DNA of 64,000 nt from an uncultured Pelagibacteraceae bacterium (GTDB taxonomy: Bacteria; Pseudomonadota; Alphaproteobacteria; Pelagibacterales; Pelagibacteraceae): positions 1 through 64,000 of the forward strand of contig CACPQM010000002.1 of NCBI GenBank assembly GCA_902636075.1, given 5' to 3'. Made by a program: the position numbers and the translations under genes. The notes below the pieces were generated by a model. It was not told where the DNA came from, did not search any database, and was given only the letters and a program-made list of their open reading frames with translations. How positions within the stretch are numbered: position 1 is the first letter of the stretch; each line of letters opens with the position of its first letter. Below are positions 52,334 to 63,666 of the stretch, piece after piece.

Positions 52334-52408
52334 TGGTGGGCCGTGTTGGTTACGCTCCAACTACCCCTGCAATGTCAATGCAGTACTCTACTATTGAGCT
52401 AACGGCCC
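52334..52408 (-). tRNA. Non-canonical tRNA-Val(GAC)-like gene; CCA encoded
   Basis: GGGCCGT-TA-GCTC-AATAGTA-GAGT-A-CTGCA-TTGACAT-TGCAG-GGGTA-GTTGG-AGCGTAA-CCAAC-ACGGCCC-ACCA; all stems pair but D-loop GG and T-loop TTC-A are missing. Confidence 0.75.
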
Positions 52409-52411
52409 CTG

Positions 52412-54250
52412 TTAGCTTTCTAAGAAACTTTTTAGCTGTTTAGATCTGCTAGGGTGCTTTAATTTTCTAAGTGCCTTTGCTTCAATCTGTCGAATTCTTT
52501 CTCGAGTAACTGAAAACTGCAGTCCTACTTCCTCTAAAGTATGGTCTGTATTCATACCAACTCCAAACCTCATTCTAAGAACACGCTCTTCTCTTGGGGT
52601 CAAGGTTGAAAGTATCTTAGTAGTAGCTTCACTAAGATTTGATTTAATTGCTTGCTCAAGAGGTGCTAATGCTTTTGTGTCTTCTATAAAATCTCCCAAA
52701 CTACTATCTTCTTCGTCTCCAACAGGTTTTTCAAGCGAAACTGGTTCTTTAGAAATTTTTAATACTTTTCTTACTTTTTCAAGTGGCATTCTCAATTTTT
52801 TTGCAAGTTCTTCAGGTGTAGCCTCTCTCCCAAATTCACTGAGAATCAAACGTTGTGTTCTTACAATTTTATTTATTGTCTCAATCATATGGACTGGAAT
52901 TCTAATTGTTCTTGCCTGATCTGCAATTGATCTTGTTATAGCTTGTCTAATCCACCAAGTTGCATATGTAGAAAATTTATATCCTCTTCTGTACTCAAAT
53001 TTATCAACTGCTTTCATTAGTCCGATATTTCCCTCTTGAATTAAATCTAAAAATTGTAAACCTCTATTTGTATATTTTTTAGCGATTGAAATTACTAATC
53101 TAAGGTTAGCTTCAACCATCTCTTTTTTGGCGATTCTAGATTCTTTCTCTCCTTTTTGAATTCTGCTTACCATTAGTTTATAATCTGTGACAGAAATTCC
53201 CAGTTTATTACTTGTCTCTATTAACCTATCTCTGATATCGCTAAATTCTGATTTATATTTTTGAAAAAATTTTTTCCAGATAATGTTTGTATCTAAGAAA
53301 TTTTTTAGATTCGGGTTTATTTCATTTCCCACATAAAATTTTATAAATTCATCTCTTGGTATTTTTTCATTTAAAGCTAGTCTCAAAAGATTTCCCTCTA
53401 AAGATATAATTTTACGATTTTCTATGTAATGTTTTTGAACCAATTCTTCCAAAACGGAAGGTGATAGTTGAAGGGTTTTTATATTTTCTAAAATATCTAC
53501 AACAATTTTTCTATAATTTTTTTCTTTTGAATGTGAAAACTGTCTAGAGTTTAAAATACATTCAAGTTTTTCTTTTTGATACTTTATCAGTTTATTATAT
53601 TCTTTTGTTAAATTATAAACAGTCTGTAAAACTTTAGGTTTAATTTCTGTTTCCATAGCTGCAAGAGTTGGATTAAATTCATCATCTTCAGAATTATTGT
53701 TTGACTCGTCACTGTTTTGATTATCCTCACCATTTTCAGATTTTTTTTGTTTAGCACTTTGTCCAGTATCTTCGTCTTCCATATAATTGGTGTCAATATC
53801 TATTATTTCTCTGACTAAAATTTCGTCATTCTGCAGTTTTCTATTCCATTCAAAAAATTGTTGAGCGGTAATAGGGCTTTGGGAAAGTGCATTTAGCATA
53901 ACATCTTTTCCAGCTTCTATTCTTTTTGCAATAGCAATTTCACCTTCTCTGGAAAGAAGTTCGACACCACCCATTTCTCTAAGGTACATTCTGATTGGGT
54001 CATCACTTTTTTCAATAGACTTCCCCTCTTCTTTAGAGCTATTATCTTTTTTTCTTAAAACCTTAAAGTCTGCTTTTTTTTCAACTAGTATTATTTTTTC
54101 ATCAAGAATATGTATGAAAGCCTGTTCCAGATTATCATGAGATAGATTTCTTTTCCCCAAGGATTTGTTTAATTCCTCATGAGTTATAAATCCTCTATGG
54201 ACACCCCTGCCCATTAATCTAGCAAATGATTTAGTAATTATACGTTCCAC
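52412..54250 (-). CDS. rpoD: RNA polymerase primary sigma factor
   Basis: [88 protein letters not shown]. Confidence 0.98.
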   Translation of the reverse strand: MERIITKSFARLMGRGVHRGFITHEELNKSLGKRNLSHDNLEQAFIHILDEKIILVEKKADFKVLRKKDNSSKEEGKSIEKSDDPIRMYLREMGGVELLSREGEIAIAKRIEAGKDVMLNALSQSPITAQQFFEWNRKLQNDEILVREIIDIDTNYMEDEDTGQSAKQKKSENGEDNQNSDESNNNSEDDEFNPTLAAMETEIKPKVLQTVYNLTKEYNKLIKYQKEKLECILNSRQFSHSKEKNYRKIVVDILENIKTLQLSPSVLEELVQKHYIENRKIISLEGNLLRLALNEKIPRDEFIKFYVGNEINPNLKNFLDTNIIWKKFFQKYKSEFSDIRDRLIETSNKLGISVTDYKLMVSRIQKGEKESRIAKKEMVEANLRLVISIAKKYTNRGLQFLDLIQEGNIGLMKAVDKFEYRRGYKFSTYATWWIRQAITRSIADQARTIRIPVHMIETINKIVRTQRLILSEFGREATPEELAKKLRMPLEKVRKVLKISKEPVSLEKPVGDEEDSSLGDFIEDTKALAPLEQAIKSNLSEATTKILSTLTPREERVLRMRFGVGMNTDHTLEEVGLQFSVTRERIRQIEAKALRKLKHPSRSKQLKSFLES

Positions 54251-54315
54251 AATTAAAAAGTTCAGAATGTATATAATGCTAAAATCAAAAAAATCTATGT
54301 GATTTTAAATTTAAT

Positions 54316-56091
54316 TTAATTGATTTTTTGCAGTTTTTTTAGCTCTTTTAACTCGTTAAATGTTGTCTCACTCAAATCCTTTGAAAATTTTGATTCTAAA
54401 TCTATTATTCTTAATTCAAGTTCATAATTTTTAAGGTCTCTGATAAGTTCTGATAAGATTTCAAGAATTTTTTGATCATCATTAAAATTTTTTACAATAA
54501 TATGTTTAATCGAGGCATATTTAAAAACTCTATCGATTAAACTCTGATCAATTTTTAAACTTTCAATTTCTGTATTTTCAAAATTGTTAGTTTGATTTTT
54601 GATTTCTTCAAATAATAATTTATTTTCATTACTAAATAGTTTTACATTTTCGATTAAATTAAAATTATTTTTTATAAGGTTGGATTTTTTTAATAAGATA
54701 TATAAAAAAGAAAATTCTTTAATGTCAATGGATTTTAAAGACTTTGTCTCATTATAATAGTTTTGAGTTGATTTAAGTGACTTTGTGATCTTGGAATAAT
54801 TTTTTTTATATTTAACATTTGTATTTGGGGTTAACTCATAAATTTTTTCTAGAAAGTATTCGAGTACATACTTTCTAATAAATTCATCTTTAATGGTTGA
54901 TGAAATAGCTCTTAGTTTTTTCTCAAAGATAGCTCTTGATGAAGGGTTATCATCCATATCTTTTGAATAATGATTAAATATAAATTTATGAATAGGGACT
55001 GAATTATTTTTAGAAAAATTTTCAAAAAAATCTTTTCCCTTTTCATTAACAAAACTATCTGGATCATGTTTGTCAGGTAAAAATAAAAAAGAAATTTCTT
55101 TTTCAGGTTTTAATTCAATAATAGAATTTTCTGCAGCTCTTAAAGCAGCTTTGTATCCGCTTTCATCACCATCAAAGCAAACAATTATATGCTGAAAAAA
55201 TTGATTTAGACTTAATATTTGTCTTGTAGTTAAAGAAGTACCTAGATTAGCGACAGCATTATATACTTTATTTTTACTAAGACCGACAACATCCATATAA
55301 CCCTCAACAAGAAATATATTATTAATGTTGTTTGAAAGTTTTCTAGTAAAATCTAAATTATAAAGGTTTGAACCTTTTTTAAAAAATGGAGTTTCGGGAG
55401 AATTTATATACTTAGCTAAATATTTATTATTATTTAAAATCCTTCCTCCAAGAGCTATTGGATCACCTGAAATATTATTAATCGGAAAAATTACTCTATT
55501 TCTAAACCTATCTACATATTTTTTTTTCTTTTCATCAAAATAAAATAATCCAGTATCTTTAATCTCACTTTCATTAAATTCTTTAAAAATTTGTTTTTTA
55601 AAATTTTCATTGTTTGAGACATATCCAATTTTAAATTTCTTAACTTCTTCAATATTTAAATTTCTATTTTTAAGATAATTCTTTGCATCTATAGCTAGTG
55701 GATTTTTAAAAATATCTTCATGATAGAATTCAACGTATTTTGCATATATCATTTTGTACTTATTCCACTTTTCTTCTCTGATCCTATCCTCTTTTGAAAA
55801 TGTATAAGGTCTCATTCCTGCTAAATTTGATAAAAATTTGACTGACTCTCCAAATTTAAAATTTTGAGTTTTCATTACAAAATCAAAAATATTTCCATGT
55901 TCTCCAGTACTAAAACAATGATAAAATTCTTTTTCATCATTCACGGTAAAAGAAGGTGTTTTTTCAGTTTTGAATGGTGAAAGTCCAACATATTCCTTTC
56001 CTCTTTTTTTCAAACTAACAGTTTTTGAAACTACAGTTGAAATTTTCAATCTATTTTTAATTTCTTGTAAGTACTCTTTAGGGTATTTCAT
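54316..56091 (-). CDS. dnaG: DNA primase
   Basis: FKTEKTPSFTVNDEKEFYHCFSTGEHGNIFDFVM; FLVEGYMDVVGLS; VCFDGDESGYKAALRA. Confidence 0.97.
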   Translation of the reverse strand: MKYPKEYLQEIKNRLKISTVVSKTVSLKKRGKEYVGLSPFKTEKTPSFTVNDEKEFYHCFSTGEHGNIFDFVMKTQNFKFGESVKFLSNLAGMRPYTFSKEDRIREEKWNKYKMIYAKYVEFYHEDIFKNPLAIDAKNYLKNRNLNIEEVKKFKIGYVSNNENFKKQIFKEFNESEIKDTGLFYFDEKKKKYVDRFRNRVIFPINNISGDPIALGGRILNNNKYLAKYINSPETPFFKKGSNLYNLDFTRKLSNNINNIFLVEGYMDVVGLSKNKVYNAVANLGTSLTTRQILSLNQFFQHIIVCFDGDESGYKAALRAAENSIIELKPEKEISFLFLPDKHDPDSFVNEKGKDFFENFSKNNSVPIHKFIFNHYSKDMDDNPSSRAIFEKKLRAISSTIKDEFIRKYVLEYFLEKIYELTPNTNVKYKKNYSKITKSLKSTQNYYNETKSLKSIDIKEFSFLYILLKKSNLIKNNFNLIENVKLFSNENKLLFEEIKNQTNNFENTEIESLKIDQSLIDRVFKYASIKHIIVKNFNDDQKILEILSELIRDLKNYELELRIIDLESKFSKDLSETTFNELKELKKLQKIN

Positions 56092-56552
56092 TTCTGATTT
56101 AATAATTCTTTTAAAATTGCACCTGCTTTCGAAAAATCAATACTATCAGCATTATTTTTCTTCAATACACCCATGGCTTTTCCCATATCTTTTATTGAAT
56201 TTGCACCTGTTGATTTTATAACTTCCTCACAAATTATCTTGGTGTCCTCATCACTAATCTGTTGAGGTAAATATTGACTTATTACTTCCACCTCTTGCTC
56301 TTCTATATCCTGGAGATCTTTACGATTGTTTTTTTTGTACAATTCAATCGATTCGGATCGTTGTTTAATCATTTTTTTTAATAGCTTCTTGATGTCCTCA
56401 TCGTCTGTTTCTTTTCTTTCAGCTCCAGATCTATTATTAATATCTAAATCCTTAACCCCAGATAATATTAACCTATAAGTTGATATTTTATTTTTATCCT
56501 TAGCTTTTAAAGCTGTTTTGTAGTCTGTCTCTATACTTTCTCTAAGTGGCAT
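56088..56552 (-). CDS. yqeY: GatB/YqeY domain protein
   Basis: MPLRESIETDYKTALKAKDKNKISTYRLILSGVKDLDI; start placed at the internal Met. Confidence 0.9.
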   Translation of the reverse strand: MPLRESIETDYKTALKAKDKNKISTYRLILSGVKDLDINNRSGAERKETDDEDIKKLLKKMIKQRSESIELYKKNNRKDLQDIEEQEVEVISQYLPQQISDEDTKIICEEVIKSTGANSIKDMGKAMGVLKKNNADSIDFSKAGAILKELLNQK

Positions 56553-56675
56553 ATTTAATTTTAGCGTATTAAAAATATTCTTCAAAAAGAAAAATTTTTT
56601 TTTTGCAAAATATACATTAGATGTGTTGCGCAAAAAAAGGTTTTATTGTATAGACCTTTAACTCATGAGTTGTAA

Positions 56676-57869
56676 TTGAACAAAAAACAAAAAAATAAAA
56701 TTGCAATTAATCATCAATTTTCAACAGGAATTTTAGTTCTAGATAACAAGCTAGTTTTTAAGGGTATTGGCCTTGGATACCAAGGAACTTCGACTGGGGA
56801 AGTTTGTTTTAATACTTCATTAACTGGCTACCAGGAAATTATATCAGACCCATCGTATGCTGGACAAATTATTAACTTTACATTCCCTCACATCGGAAAT
56901 GTTGGAACAAACAATGAAGATATAGAATCTGATAAAATTTGGACAAAGGGTGTAATATTTAATTCTGAAATCACATCTCCTTCAAACTATAGAGCTTTAC
57001 AGACTTTAGATGAATGGCTAAAGAAAAACAAAATTGTTGGACTAACCGGATTAGATACAAGAAGCTTAACAAACCTTATTAGGGATAAGGGGGCTCCAAA
57101 GGGGACTATTTCAAATAGTAAAAAAGGAAAATTCAACGTTAAAAAATTAATTAATATGTCAATAAAGTGGCCTGGCTTAAATGGTCTTGATTTAGCAAAA
57201 GAAGTATCAACTAAAAAAAATTATATTTGGAAAGGTTTTAAAACTTGGAAAAAGGAAGTTGGTTATAAAAAGAATATTAAAACAAAATTTAAAATTGTTG
57301 CAATTGATTATGGAATTAAGAAAAATATTTTAAGATATTTTTCTGATTATGACTGTGAGGTAAAAGTAGTTTCTTGTAAAAAAACTGCAGATGAAATTAT
57401 AAAACTTAATCCAGATGGTATTTTTTTATCAAATGGTCCTGGAGATCCAGCAGCAACTGGAGAATATGCAATTAATATTATAAAAAAATTAATAAAATCA
57501 AATTATCCAATTTTTGGAATTTGCCTTGGACATCAAATTTTAGCTTTAGCTTTAAATGCAAAAACAAAAAAAATGAAACTAGGTCATAGAGGTGCCAATC
57601 ATCCAGTCAAAAATTTAATAAATAATTCAGTTGAGATTACAAGTCAAAATCATGGATTTGTAGTAATAGAAAAAAGCTTATCTAAAAATATACAAATAAC
57701 TCATAAATCACTTTTTGATGATACTATTGAGGGAATTAGATTGAAAAACAAACCTGTCTTTTCTGTTCAGTATCACCCAGAGGCAAATCCTGGCCCTCAA
57801 GATAGTCAATATTTGTTCAACAACTTTATTAAAGATGTAAAAAAATATGCCAAAAAGAAAAGACATTAA
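56676..57869 (+). CDS. carA: Carbamoyl-phosphate synthase small subunit (TTG start)
   Basis: [63 protein letters not shown]. Confidence 0.95.
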   Translation: MNKKQKNKIAINHQFSTGILVLDNKLVFKGIGLGYQGTSTGEVCFNTSLTGYQEIISDPSYAGQIINFTFPHIGNVGTNNEDIESDKIWTKGVIFNSEITSPSNYRALQTLDEWLKKNKIVGLTGLDTRSLTNLIRDKGAPKGTISNSKKGKFNVKKLINMSIKWPGLNGLDLAKEVSTKKNYIWKGFKTWKKEVGYKKNIKTKFKIVAIDYGIKKNILRYFSDYDCEVKVVSCKKTADEIIKLNPDGIFLSNGPGDPAATGEYAINIIKKLIKSNYPIFGICLGHQILALALNAKTKKMKLGHRGANHPVKNLINNSVEITSQNHGFVVIEKSLSKNIQITHKSLFDDTIEGIRLKNKPVFSVQYHPEANPGPQDSQYLFNNFIKDVKKYAKKKRH

Positions 57870-60800
57870 AAAAATATTAGTTATTGGAGCAGGCCCAATA
57901 ATAATTGGTCAAGCATGTGAATTTGACTATTCAGGTACTCAAGCGTGTAAGGCTCTTAAAGATGAGGGTTTCGAGGTAGTTTTAATAAATTCAAATCCTG
58001 CAACTATCATGACAGATCCTGGAGTTGCTGATAAAACCTATATAGAACCCATCACAATTCCTGTTTTAGAAGAAGTAATTAAAAAAGAAAAACCTAACGC
58101 AATTTTACCAACAATGGGAGGTCAAACCGCATTAAATTTAGCAATAAGCGCAGAAAAAGCTGGACTGCTTAAAAAATACAAAATTGAATTAATAGGTGCA
58201 AAGTCCAAAGCAATAGAAAATGCAGAGGATCGTAAAAAATTTAGAAAAAATATGTCTGACATTGGTCTAGATCTACCTAAATCAAAGATCTTAAATAATT
58301 TTAAGGATGCATCTAAGTGTTTGAAAGAAATTGGTTTACCAGCAATTATAAGACCCTCTTTTACTTTAGGTGGTTTGGGAGGAGGTATTGCTAAAAACAA
58401 AAAAGATTTCTTTAAACTTGTCAAAACTGGGATGAACGAGTCCCCTCAAAATCAAGTTTTAATTGAAGAGTCATTGGAAGGTTGGAAAGAATTTGAAATG
58501 GAAGTTGTACGGGACAAAAAGGATAACTGTATAATAATTTGTTCAATAGAGAATGTGGACCCAATGGGAATCCATACGGGAGACTCCATTACAGTTGCTC
58601 CAGCATTAACCTTAACTGATAAAGAATACCAAGTCATGAGAAATGCATCTATAGCCTGCTTAAGAAAAATTGGAGTTGAAACAGGCGGATCAAATGTTCA
58701 GTTTGCGATAAATCCTAGAAATGGAAGAATGGTTATAATAGAAATGAATCCAAGAGTATCAAGATCCTCTGCTCTTGCATCAAAAGCAACGGGTTTCCCA
58801 ATTGCTAAAGTAGCAGCTAAACTTGCGGTGGGATACACTTTAGATGAATTAAAAAATGAAATTACAAAGGTAACTCCGGCTTCATTTGAACCAACAATTG
58901 ATTATGTTGTTACAAAAATACCAAGATTTACTTTTGAAAAGTTTTCCGATAGTAAAGCAATTCTAGGTACATCAATGAGATCAGTAGGTGAAGCAATGGC
59001 AATTGGAAGAAATTTCAAAGAATCTTTTCAAAAAGCCTTGGTATCTCTAGAAACTGGACTTTCGGGATTAGATAACTTTTTTAATTATTCAAAAAAAGAT
59101 ATTATTAGAAATTTAAAAGTTAATATTCCTAACAGACTATTATTGATAGCAGAAGCTTTTAGAAAAAATATTTCATTAGATAAAATCTACAAATTATCAA
59201 ACGTTGATCCTTGGTTCTTAAATCAAATTAAGGATCTCGTAGAGGAAGAAAAAAATATAAAAAAGAAGGGTATACCCAAAACATACAATGAATTTAATAG
59301 AATAAAATCTATTGGCTTTTCAGATAAAAAGTTATCAAAAATTACCGGAATTAAAGAACAAATTGTTAGATCTAAAAGAATTGCACTAAAAGTTTTACCT
59401 GTATTTAAAAAGGTAGATACTTGTGCAGCAGAGTTTAAGTCCTTCACACCGTATATGTATTCTACTTATCAAAGAAACTTTTCATTAAATACGGAATGTG
59501 AGTCAAATCCTAGCAGTAAGAAAAAAATAATAATACTTGGAGGGGGTCCAAACAGAATTGGTCAAGGTATAGAGTTTGATTATTGTTGTTGTCAGGCAAG
59601 CTTTTCTCTAAAAGAAGCAGGTTTCGAAACTATTATGGTTAATTGTAACCCTGAAACAGTTTCAACAGACTATGACACGAGTGACAGACTTTACTTTGAA
59701 CCTCTTATTGAGGAGTATGTTCAAAACATTATTCTAAAAGAAAAATCAAATGGAAATCTTATAGGGGTTATTGCTCAATTTGGAGGACAAACTCCGATTA
59801 AATTAGCAAAATTCTTACATGACAATAAATTACCTATACTCGGTACTCAATATACTTCAATCGATCTTGCAGAGGATAGAGATAGATTTAGGGATTTACT
59901 TATAAAATTAAATTTAAAACAAGCCAAAAGTGGAATTGCTAACAAATTTGATCAAGCAATTAAAATAAGTGAAAAAATTGGACTTCCTGTTGTTGTAAGA
60001 CCTTCTTATGTTTTAGGTGGCAGAGCAATGGAAATTGTTCATGATAAAAGCCAACTTAAAAAGTTTATAAATGAAGCTTTTAAAGCTGCAGAACAAAATC
60101 CTATTTTAATCGACAAATTTATAGATAACGCTATGGAAGTTGATGTAGATGCTATCTCTGATGGTAAAGATGTTTATGTTGCTGGTATAATGCAACATAT
60201 TGAGGAAGCGGGAGTGCATTCTGGAGACTCGGCTTGTTGCCTACCTCCAGTTTCTATAAAAGATAATCTTTTAAAAGAAATTAAAGTCCAAACCAGAAAA
60301 TTAGCTTTAGCATTAAAAGTTAAAGGACTTTTAAATATTCAATTTGCAATAAAGAAAGATGAAATATTTGTTATTGAGGTAAATCCAAGAGCCAGCAGGA
60401 CAGTTCCATTTGTATCGAAAGCTAATGGAATACCATTAGCCAAAATAGCATCAAGGATAATGGCAGGTGAAAAACTTTCAAAATATAAATTAAAATATAA
60501 AACCAATAAAAAATTTGCAGTTAAAGAGGCTGTATTTCCATTTAACAAATTTCCAGACAGCGATTTATTGCTTGGGCCAGAGATGAAATCAACAGGTGAA
60601 GTGATGGGATTTGATGATGATTTTGGAATGGCAATTGCTAAAAGTCAAATTGCAGCAGCAAACTCACTGCCTACAAAAGGTTTGGCTTTTTTATCAGTTA
60701 AAGACTCTCACAAACAAGAAATTATTGGCGTTGCCCAAAGACTTTTAAAACTTGGATTTACTTTATCAGCTACAAGAGGAACTGCAGAAATATTAACAAA

Positions 60801-61071
60801 AAATGGAATGAAATGTAGAAAAATTAATAAGGTAAGCAGTGGAAAGCCTCATATAGTAGACGTACTTAATTCTAAAAAAATTGCTTTAGTTATAAATACA
60901 GGTGGTGGAAATAGCGAAAATAGAATTAATGATGCATTGGCTTTAAGAAGAGGAACTTTAGCAAATAAAATTCCTTATTGTACAAATATGTCAACTGCTT
61001 ATTCTTTCTTGGAAGCCATAAATTCTCTTAAAACGAAAAAACTTAGAGTAAAATCTCTTCAAGAAAATTAA
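57847..61071 (+). CDS. carB: Carbamoyl-phosphate synthase large subunit
   Basis: [27 protein letters not shown]; second ATP-grasp half [24 protein letters not shown]. Confidence 0.98.
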   Translation: MPKRKDIKKILVIGAGPIIIGQACEFDYSGTQACKALKDEGFEVVLINSNPATIMTDPGVADKTYIEPITIPVLEEVIKKEKPNAILPTMGGQTALNLAISAEKAGLLKKYKIELIGAKSKAIENAEDRKKFRKNMSDIGLDLPKSKILNNFKDASKCLKEIGLPAIIRPSFTLGGLGGGIAKNKKDFFKLVKTGMNESPQNQVLIEESLEGWKEFEMEVVRDKKDNCIIICSIENVDPMGIHTGDSITVAPALTLTDKEYQVMRNASIACLRKIGVETGGSNVQFAINPRNGRMVIIEMNPRVSRSSALASKATGFPIAKVAAKLAVGYTLDELKNEITKVTPASFEPTIDYVVTKIPRFTFEKFSDSKAILGTSMRSVGEAMAIGRNFKESFQKALVSLETGLSGLDNFFNYSKKDIIRNLKVNIPNRLLLIAEAFRKNISLDKIYKLSNVDPWFLNQIKDLVEEEKNIKKKGIPKTYNEFNRIKSIGFSDKKLSKITGIKEQIVRSKRIALKVLPVFKKVDTCAAEFKSFTPYMYSTYQRNFSLNTECESNPSSKKKIIILGGGPNRIGQGIEFDYCCCQASFSLKEAGFETIMVNCNPETVSTDYDTSDRLYFEPLIEEYVQNIILKEKSNGNLIGVIAQFGGQTPIKLAKFLHDNKLPILGTQYTSIDLAEDRDRFRDLLIKLNLKQAKSGIANKFDQAIKISEKIGLPVVVRPSYVLGGRAMEIVHDKSQLKKFINEAFKAAEQNPILIDKFIDNAMEVDVDAISDGKDVYVAGIMQHIEEAGVHSGDSACCLPPVSIKDNLLKEIKVQTRKLALALKVKGLLNIQFAIKKDEIFVIEVNPRASRTVPFVSKANGIPLAKIASRIMAGEKLSKYKLKYKTNKKFAVKEAVFPFNKFPDSDLLLGPEMKSTGEVMGFDDDFGMAIAKSQIAAANSLPTKGLAFLSVKDSHKQEIIGVAQRLLKLGFTLSATRGTAEILTKNGMKCRKINKVSSGKPHIVDVLNSKKIALVINTGGGNSENRINDALALRRGTLANKIPYCTNMSTAYSFLEAINSLKTKKLRVKSLQEN

Positions 61072-61730
61072 TCAACTTTCCAATCTGTTTCAAAAGTAAC
61101 ATAATTAACTTGTAAGCATCTTCTTTCTTTAATTATTTCTTTTTTTTCCATTCCATGCCAAGTATCAGGCCCACTTGAAAAAAAATATCCATAATTATCT
61201 TTATATGGCAATGTTTTTATAAGCTTCAAATCACTATCATAAAAATCAGTTCCCAAGTCCTCACTTTCATTATGTTTATTAACAAATAACAAGCACGACA
61301 TAAGTTTCTCTTTTATATCACAGTGTGGTTTTAACCAGAAACCTTTTCTATCACAAATTACTTCAACTCTTACATAGGAATTTGATAGGTCTTTATTAAT
61401 TAATTCAGAAATTTTTTGATAAGTTTTTTTATTTTGAAGTTCTTTAATTAGATTGGTAAGTCCTGGAAATTCATTAGAATTTTCCTTTGTGACAAAACAT
61501 CTAAATTTTAAAGCCTTCCCACCATCTGAAATACCTTCCCTAAATTTTCCTTCTCCTCCATCTATAGCTCTAGTACCATCATAATTCAGATTATGTTTTG
61601 TAGGATCAGATATATCAGCATATAAAATCTCATTTATTTGTACATCTGTAAGAGGCTTATTTAATTCCCAATGTACGAATGGACTATCAAATTTTTTTGA
61701 ATCATTAAGAATTGAATTTAAATAGGACAT
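61068..61730 (-). CDS. 2OG-Fe(II) oxygenase-like protein
   Basis: [31 protein letters not shown]...[31 protein letters not shown]: spaced H-x-D ... H ... R, as in prolyl-4-hydroxylase-type dioxygenases. Confidence 0.6.
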   Translation of the reverse strand: MSYLNSILNDSKKFDSPFVHWELNKPLTDVQINEILYADISDPTKHNLNYDGTRAIDGGEGKFREGISDGGKALKFRCFVTKENSNEFPGLTNLIKELQNKKTYQKISELINKDLSNSYVRVEVICDRKGFWLKPHCDIKEKLMSCLLFVNKHNESEDLGTDFYDSDLKLIKTLPYKDNYGYFFSSGPDTWHGMEKKEIIKERRCLQVNYVTFETDWKVD

Positions 61731-62674
61731 TAGTTGCTTATTCTCTCTTTTATGATTTTTGCTACTCTATTAGTTTCATCAAGTTTTTGATAGGTCCAAG
61801 TTTCCATATCCTCCCCAAGGTTTCTAGTGATATTTAATTCTCTAAATAAATTTCTAAATCTTTGAAATCTTATATCATTTTTTCTAGGCAAAATATTTGC
61901 AATATAAACAGGTTTCCCAGTTAAAGCAGCCTCTGAAATCATTGAGCTAGAGTCACATGTAACAACAATATTTTCAGAAATAGCTAGAGCTGATAAGTAA
62001 GCTTTTTTATCAACGTTCATTATAACGGTATGATTTTCACCGAAAAATTCTTTAGCATAATGAATAGTGTTGATTGGAGTTCTCATTGATGGAACCACCA
62101 CAAGTTGAAATTTATGTTTTTTCAAAAGTTTGTAAAAAATGGAAAATATATGTTTCATATTTTTTGTTGAATAATCATAGTATTTTGTGGGTCCACCCAT
62201 TATTAGACACCAGATTTTTCTATCATCATTTTTTATAAAAGAGTTTAAATAATTCTTATTCTCAACTATTTCACTTTCTGTAAGATAATGGAGAGCACCT
62301 TTTGTAGTAATGACATTGGAGCCGTTAATTCCATCATGTTCTGGGGCTACTATAAAATCAAAGTAATTAAAATTTATTTTAGGATCTTGAATATGAATAT
62401 TAAAGACTTTTTTATTTGAAATACTTTTTAGATGGATAGATGGGATTATACTTTTTCGGCCACAAGATATAATTAAATTATAATCTGTATGATTTATTTT
62501 TTTATAAACACTTTGAGAAATTGGTGTAAATTTTGGTGGAATTAACCTCCATAAATTATTTAGTTCAACCTTGTGGTGAGTAAATTCTATATCTAAAGCT
62601 TTAGCTAAGCCTTCAACCTGGCTCAGCATTCCGTGCATCCCCTCGGTCAATAAAATACCTTTTAATTTGCTCAT
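61730..62674 (-). CDS. ELM1/DUF1022-like (GT-B-like fold) protein
   Basis: GILLTEGMHGMLSQVEGLAKAL; PEHDGINGSNVITTKGALHYLT; VTCDSSSMISEAALTGKPVYI. Confidence 0.75.
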   Translation of the reverse strand: MSKLKGILLTEGMHGMLSQVEGLAKALDIEFTHHKVELNNLWRLIPPKFTPISQSVYKKINHTDYNLIISCGRKSIIPSIHLKSISNKKVFNIHIQDPKINFNYFDFIVAPEHDGINGSNVITTKGALHYLTESEIVENKNYLNSFIKNDDRKIWCLIMGGPTKYYDYSTKNMKHIFSIFYKLLKKHKFQLVVVPSMRTPINTIHYAKEFFGENHTVIMNVDKKAYLSALAISENIVVTCDSSSMISEAALTGKPVYIANILPRKNDIRFQRFRNLFRELNITRNLGEDMETWTYQKLDETNRVAKIIKERISN

Positions 62675-62694
62675 TATTAACTATATAGACCTCT

Positions 62695-63642
62695 ATGAGT
62701 GAAAAACCAACTAAACATACAAAAGTGTTAATAATTGGATCAGGTCCAGCAGGCTACACTGCTGCAGTTTATGCTGCAAGAGCTATGCTAAAACCAATGT
62801 TGGTTGCAGGTATGCAACCAGGTGGTCAACTGACAATTACAACTGATGTTGAGAACTATCCAGGCTTTGCTGATGTAATACAAGGACCATGGCTAATGGA
62901 ACAAATGAGAGAGCAGGCAAAAGCTGTGGGGACAGATTTAGTTGAAGATCATATTCAATCAGTAAATTTGAAATCTAAACCTTTTGAAGCGATAGGCGAT
63001 GGTGGACAAAAATATACTGCTGACTCAATTATAATTTCAACAGGCGCACAAGCAAGATGGCTAAACATTGAGTCTGAAGAAAAATTTAAAGGATTTGGAG
63101 TTTCAGCATGTGCAACATGTGATGGTTTCTTTTTTAAAGATAAAACAGTGGCAGTAGTTGGAGGTGGTAATGCAGCAGTTGAGGAGGCAATGTTTCTCAC
63201 AAAATTTGCATCAAAAGTCCAATTAATTCACAGAAGAAATGAATTAAGAGCAGAAAAGCTTTTACAAAAAAAATTAATGGAAAATAAAAAAATTGAAATT
63301 ATATGGGACTCAGTTGTTGAGGAAGTGATTGGGGATGAAGAACCAAAAAATGTAAAAGGTTTAAAAATTAAAAATACTAAAACTAATGAAATGTCAGAGC
63401 TAAAAATTGACGGTTTATTTATAGCTATTGGTCATGACCCTGCTACTTCACTATTTAAAGATCAATTAGAAATGGACAATACAGGCTATCTAATTACAAA
63501 AAGTGATTCTACGGAAACAAATGTTCCGGGTGTTTATGCTGCTGGAGATGTTAAGGACAAAATTTTTAGACAAGCAGTAACAGCAGCAGGAATGGGCTGT
63601 ATGGCTGCCCTAGAAGCAGAAAAATTTTTAGCTTCAAATTAA
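62695..63642 (+). CDS. trxB: Thioredoxin reductase
   Basis: VLIIGSGPAGYTAAVYAARA; ACATCDGFFF redox motif; GVYAAGDVKDKIFRQAVTAAGMGCMAALEAEKFL. Confidence 0.97.
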   Translation: MSEKPTKHTKVLIIGSGPAGYTAAVYAARAMLKPMLVAGMQPGGQLTITTDVENYPGFADVIQGPWLMEQMREQAKAVGTDLVEDHIQSVNLKSKPFEAIGDGGQKYTADSIIISTGAQARWLNIESEEKFKGFGVSACATCDGFFFKDKTVAVVGGGNAAVEEAMFLTKFASKVQLIHRRNELRAEKLLQKKLMENKKIEIIWDSVVEEVIGDEEPKNVKGLKIKNTKTNEMSELKIDGLFIAIGHDPATSLFKDQLEMDNTGYLITKSDSTETNVPGVYAAGDVKDKIFRQAVTAAGMGCMAALEAEKFLASN

Positions 63643-63666
63643 TTTAAGATCATTTATAAGTTATCC

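Noticed and set aside
52334-52408. Treating the tRNA-Val(GAC) as a simple pseudogene or att-site remnant
   Set aside because: All stems are fully paired, the anticodon loop is standard and CCA is encoded; no integrase or mobile element is nearby.
56552-56633. N-terminal extension of YqeY in the ORF track
   Set aside because: Family proteins begin at MPLRESI; the extension is low-complexity and overlaps the likely promoter region.
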